Positions 62,662-64,000 of a DNA stretch of 64,000 bases are shown one piece after another. The stretch's first letter is position 1. Each line of letters opens with the position of its first letter. The position numbers and the translations under genes are program-made. Source of the stretch: Neisseria lactamica (GTDB lineage: Bacteria > Pseudomonadota > Gammaproteobacteria > Burkholderiales > Neisseriaceae); contig NZ_LR590477.1 of NCBI RefSeq assembly GCF_901482445.1, positions 1,116,001 through 1,180,000 of the forward strand, in the 5' to 3' direction. The notes beneath the pieces are model-generated. The model made no database searches and was not told the origin of the DNA. It saw only the letters and a list, made by a program, of their open reading frames with translations.

Positions 62662-63993
62662 TTAGAACTTACCGCCGGACTGGTTGACCATATAGTCAAC
62701 TGCAGCTTTAACCTCATCATCGCTCAAATCGCCACGACCGCCTTTTGCGGGCATCGTATTGAAACCTTCGATTGCGTGTTTGTGCAATGTGTCCTTACCT
62801 TTTTTGATGCGGTCGGCCCAGTCGGCTTTCGTGCCGACGTGGGGAATCCCCGGAATCGCATTGCCGTGGCAGGCGGCACAAACGGTTTCATAAACCTGTT
62901 TGCCGTCCACTTTGGCGGCAGGTGCGGCTTTTTCCTCGGCTTTAGGTTCTGCTGCGGCAGGTTTGGCTTCAGAAGCGGCTTGTGCTGCTTCTGCAGGAGC
63001 AGAGGCTGCGGGTTCTGCCGCCGGTGCGGGAGTCGGTGCAGGCTCGGCTTTTTTCACCGGAGCTTTGCCGTCTTTATTGGAAAGACCCCATACATAAGCA
63101 GTCATAATATGCAGTTTGTCTTTATCCAAGAAATGTCCCCACGCGGGCATTTGGCTGCTGCGTCCGTTGGTAATGGTTTCGATAATGGATTTTTGCGTAC
63201 CGCCCCACAACCACACGTCATCAGTCAGGTTCGGACCCAAACCTTGGATACCTTGTCCCTTATCGCCGTGGCAAGTGAAACAGTTGGCAGGCGGACCGCT
63301 GAACAAGGCTTGTCCGCGTGCGGCACGTTCCTCATCATACTGGCCTTTGGGTTTTGAAAGGGACATCACATAATGGGCAACGTCTTTCACGCCTTCTTCG
63401 CCCAAAGCAGGGCCCCATGCAGGCATGGTCGCAACACGACCTTTTTCAATGGTCTCGTGGATTTTATCGGGATCGCCTCCCCACAGCCAATCGCTGTCGG
63501 TCAGATTCGGAAAACCTTTGGAACCTTTGGCATCAGAGCCGTGGCACTGGATACAGTAGGTATTGAACAGGTTTTGGGCGATTTGCTTGGCCTGTGGGTC
63601 TTTTGCCACTTTTTCAATCGGCATATCCGCAAACTTGGCATACAGTTTGCCGTATTGCTCATCGGCTTTTTTAACCTCTTTTTCATATTGGTTATGGCTG
63701 GTCCATTTCAGCAGGCCTTTATAGTCGCCGACACCCGGATACATAACCAGATAACCGATACCGAACAGCCACGTCAAAACATACAGCCAAAACCACCAGC
63801 GAGGCAGCGGATTGTCGTATTCGGCAATACCGTCCCACTCGTGACCCGTGGTTTGTACTTCTTCGCCCTTCTTCGGGCGTTTGACAACATTTTGAGACAG
63901 CAGCAGCCAAGCCAAAGCGATAAAGCTCAATAAGACGATGGCTGCAATATATATATTCCAGAAATTACTGGTAAATTGGGATGTTGTGTTCAT
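62662..63993 (-). CDS. ccoP: cbb3-type cytochrome c oxidase subunit CcoP, tri-haem form
   Basis: A 443-residue membrane-anchored cytochrome c, electron entry subunit of the microaerobic cbb3 oxidase. It has helices near 12-34 and 66-86 and three CxxCH haem sites: CIQCH (147-151), CFTCH (238-242) and CAACH (372-376). An Ala/Pro/Glu-rich linker (about 315-362) joins the third domain. The third haem is kept in gonococci and commensals but, by published work, lost in meningococci by a stop codon. The other cco genes would lie beyond the window end. Confidence 0.96.
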   Translation of the reverse strand: MNTTSQFTSNFWNIYIAAIVLLSFIALAWLLLSQNVVKRPKKGEEVQTTGHEWDGIAEYDNPLPRWWFWLYVLTWLFGIGYLVMYPGVGDYKGLLKWTSHNQYEKEVKKADEQYGKLYAKFADMPIEKVAKDPQAKQIAQNLFNTYCIQCHGSDAKGSKGFPNLTDSDWLWGGDPDKIHETIEKGRVATMPAWGPALGEEGVKDVAHYVMSLSKPKGQYDEERAARGQALFSGPPANCFTCHGDKGQGIQGLGPNLTDDVWLWGGTQKSIIETITNGRSSQMPAWGHFLDKDKLHIMTAYVWGLSNKDGKAPVKKAEPAPTPAPAAEPAASAPAEAAQAASEAKPAAAEPKAEEKAAPAAKVDGKQVYETVCAACHGNAIPGIPHVGTKADWADRIKKGKDTLHKHAIEGFNTMPAKGGRGDLSDDEVKAAVDYMVNQSGGKF

Positions 63994-64000
63994 TGTTTTG

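Overview
This window is chromosomal DNA of a Neisseria species. The 12-mer uptake sequence ATGCCGTCTGAA or its complement recurs dozens of times, often as inverted pairs that double as terminators. Two Correia elements are present, together with the lgtF-rfaK lipooligosaccharide genes, the mtrR/mtrCDE efflux locus, gdhA-gdhR-lctP and a cbb3 oxidase ccoP. The AT form of the uptake sequence, with lgtF and rfaK, points to the N. meningitidis / gonorrhoeae / lactamica / polysaccharea group. A full-length tri-haem CcoP and the absence of a Correia element between mtrR and mtrC argue against a typical meningococcus. An apparently intact aryl-polyene-type gene cluster and an OprC-like copper receptor suggest a commensal. 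The species is inferred, not proven.

Layout. 0-16.4 kb is housekeeping: tRNA-Arg(CCG), tyrB-trmA, aroC, proQ, parE, rppH, serS, ldhA, prfA, tatD-type hydrolase and ansA, a DedA protein, glmM and folP. 16.5-20.4 kb holds a Correia element, an AsmA-family gene and ubiD. 20.4-35.6 kb is a biosynthetic cluster of about 17 genes. A left arm (minus strand) encodes a ketosynthase-like chain-length factor, an acyltransferase, two acyl carrier proteins, a COG4648 membrane protein and a DUF2199 protein. A right arm encodes dehydratase, ketoreductase, ketosynthase, an AMP-ligase/dehydratase fusion, glycosyltransferase, LpxL-type acyltransferase, thioesterase, LolA-like carrier, MMPL exporter, DUF3261 lipoprotein and a further ketosynthase. 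A reverse-strand phosphopantetheinyl transferase lies inside the right arm. This is the content expected of an aryl polyene (APE) pigment pathway.

35.6-46 kb: a CAT-anticodon tRNA, lgtF-rfaK, a Correia-promoted NSS transporter, thyA-apbE, gdhA behind a perfect FNR box, then gdhR and lctP separated by two PdhR/LldR-like operators. 46-50.6 kb: two TonB-dependent receptors. One has a histidine-rich loop. The other is out of frame at an 8-C tract and looks phase-variable and OFF. 50.7-57.5 kb: mtrCDE and divergent mtrR. 57.6-64 kb: recC, a PepSY membrane protein and ccoP.

The main points of interest are the complete APE-like cluster, the switched-off receptor, the histidine-rich receptor, and the FNR and GdhR-type control sites around glutamate and lactate metabolism.
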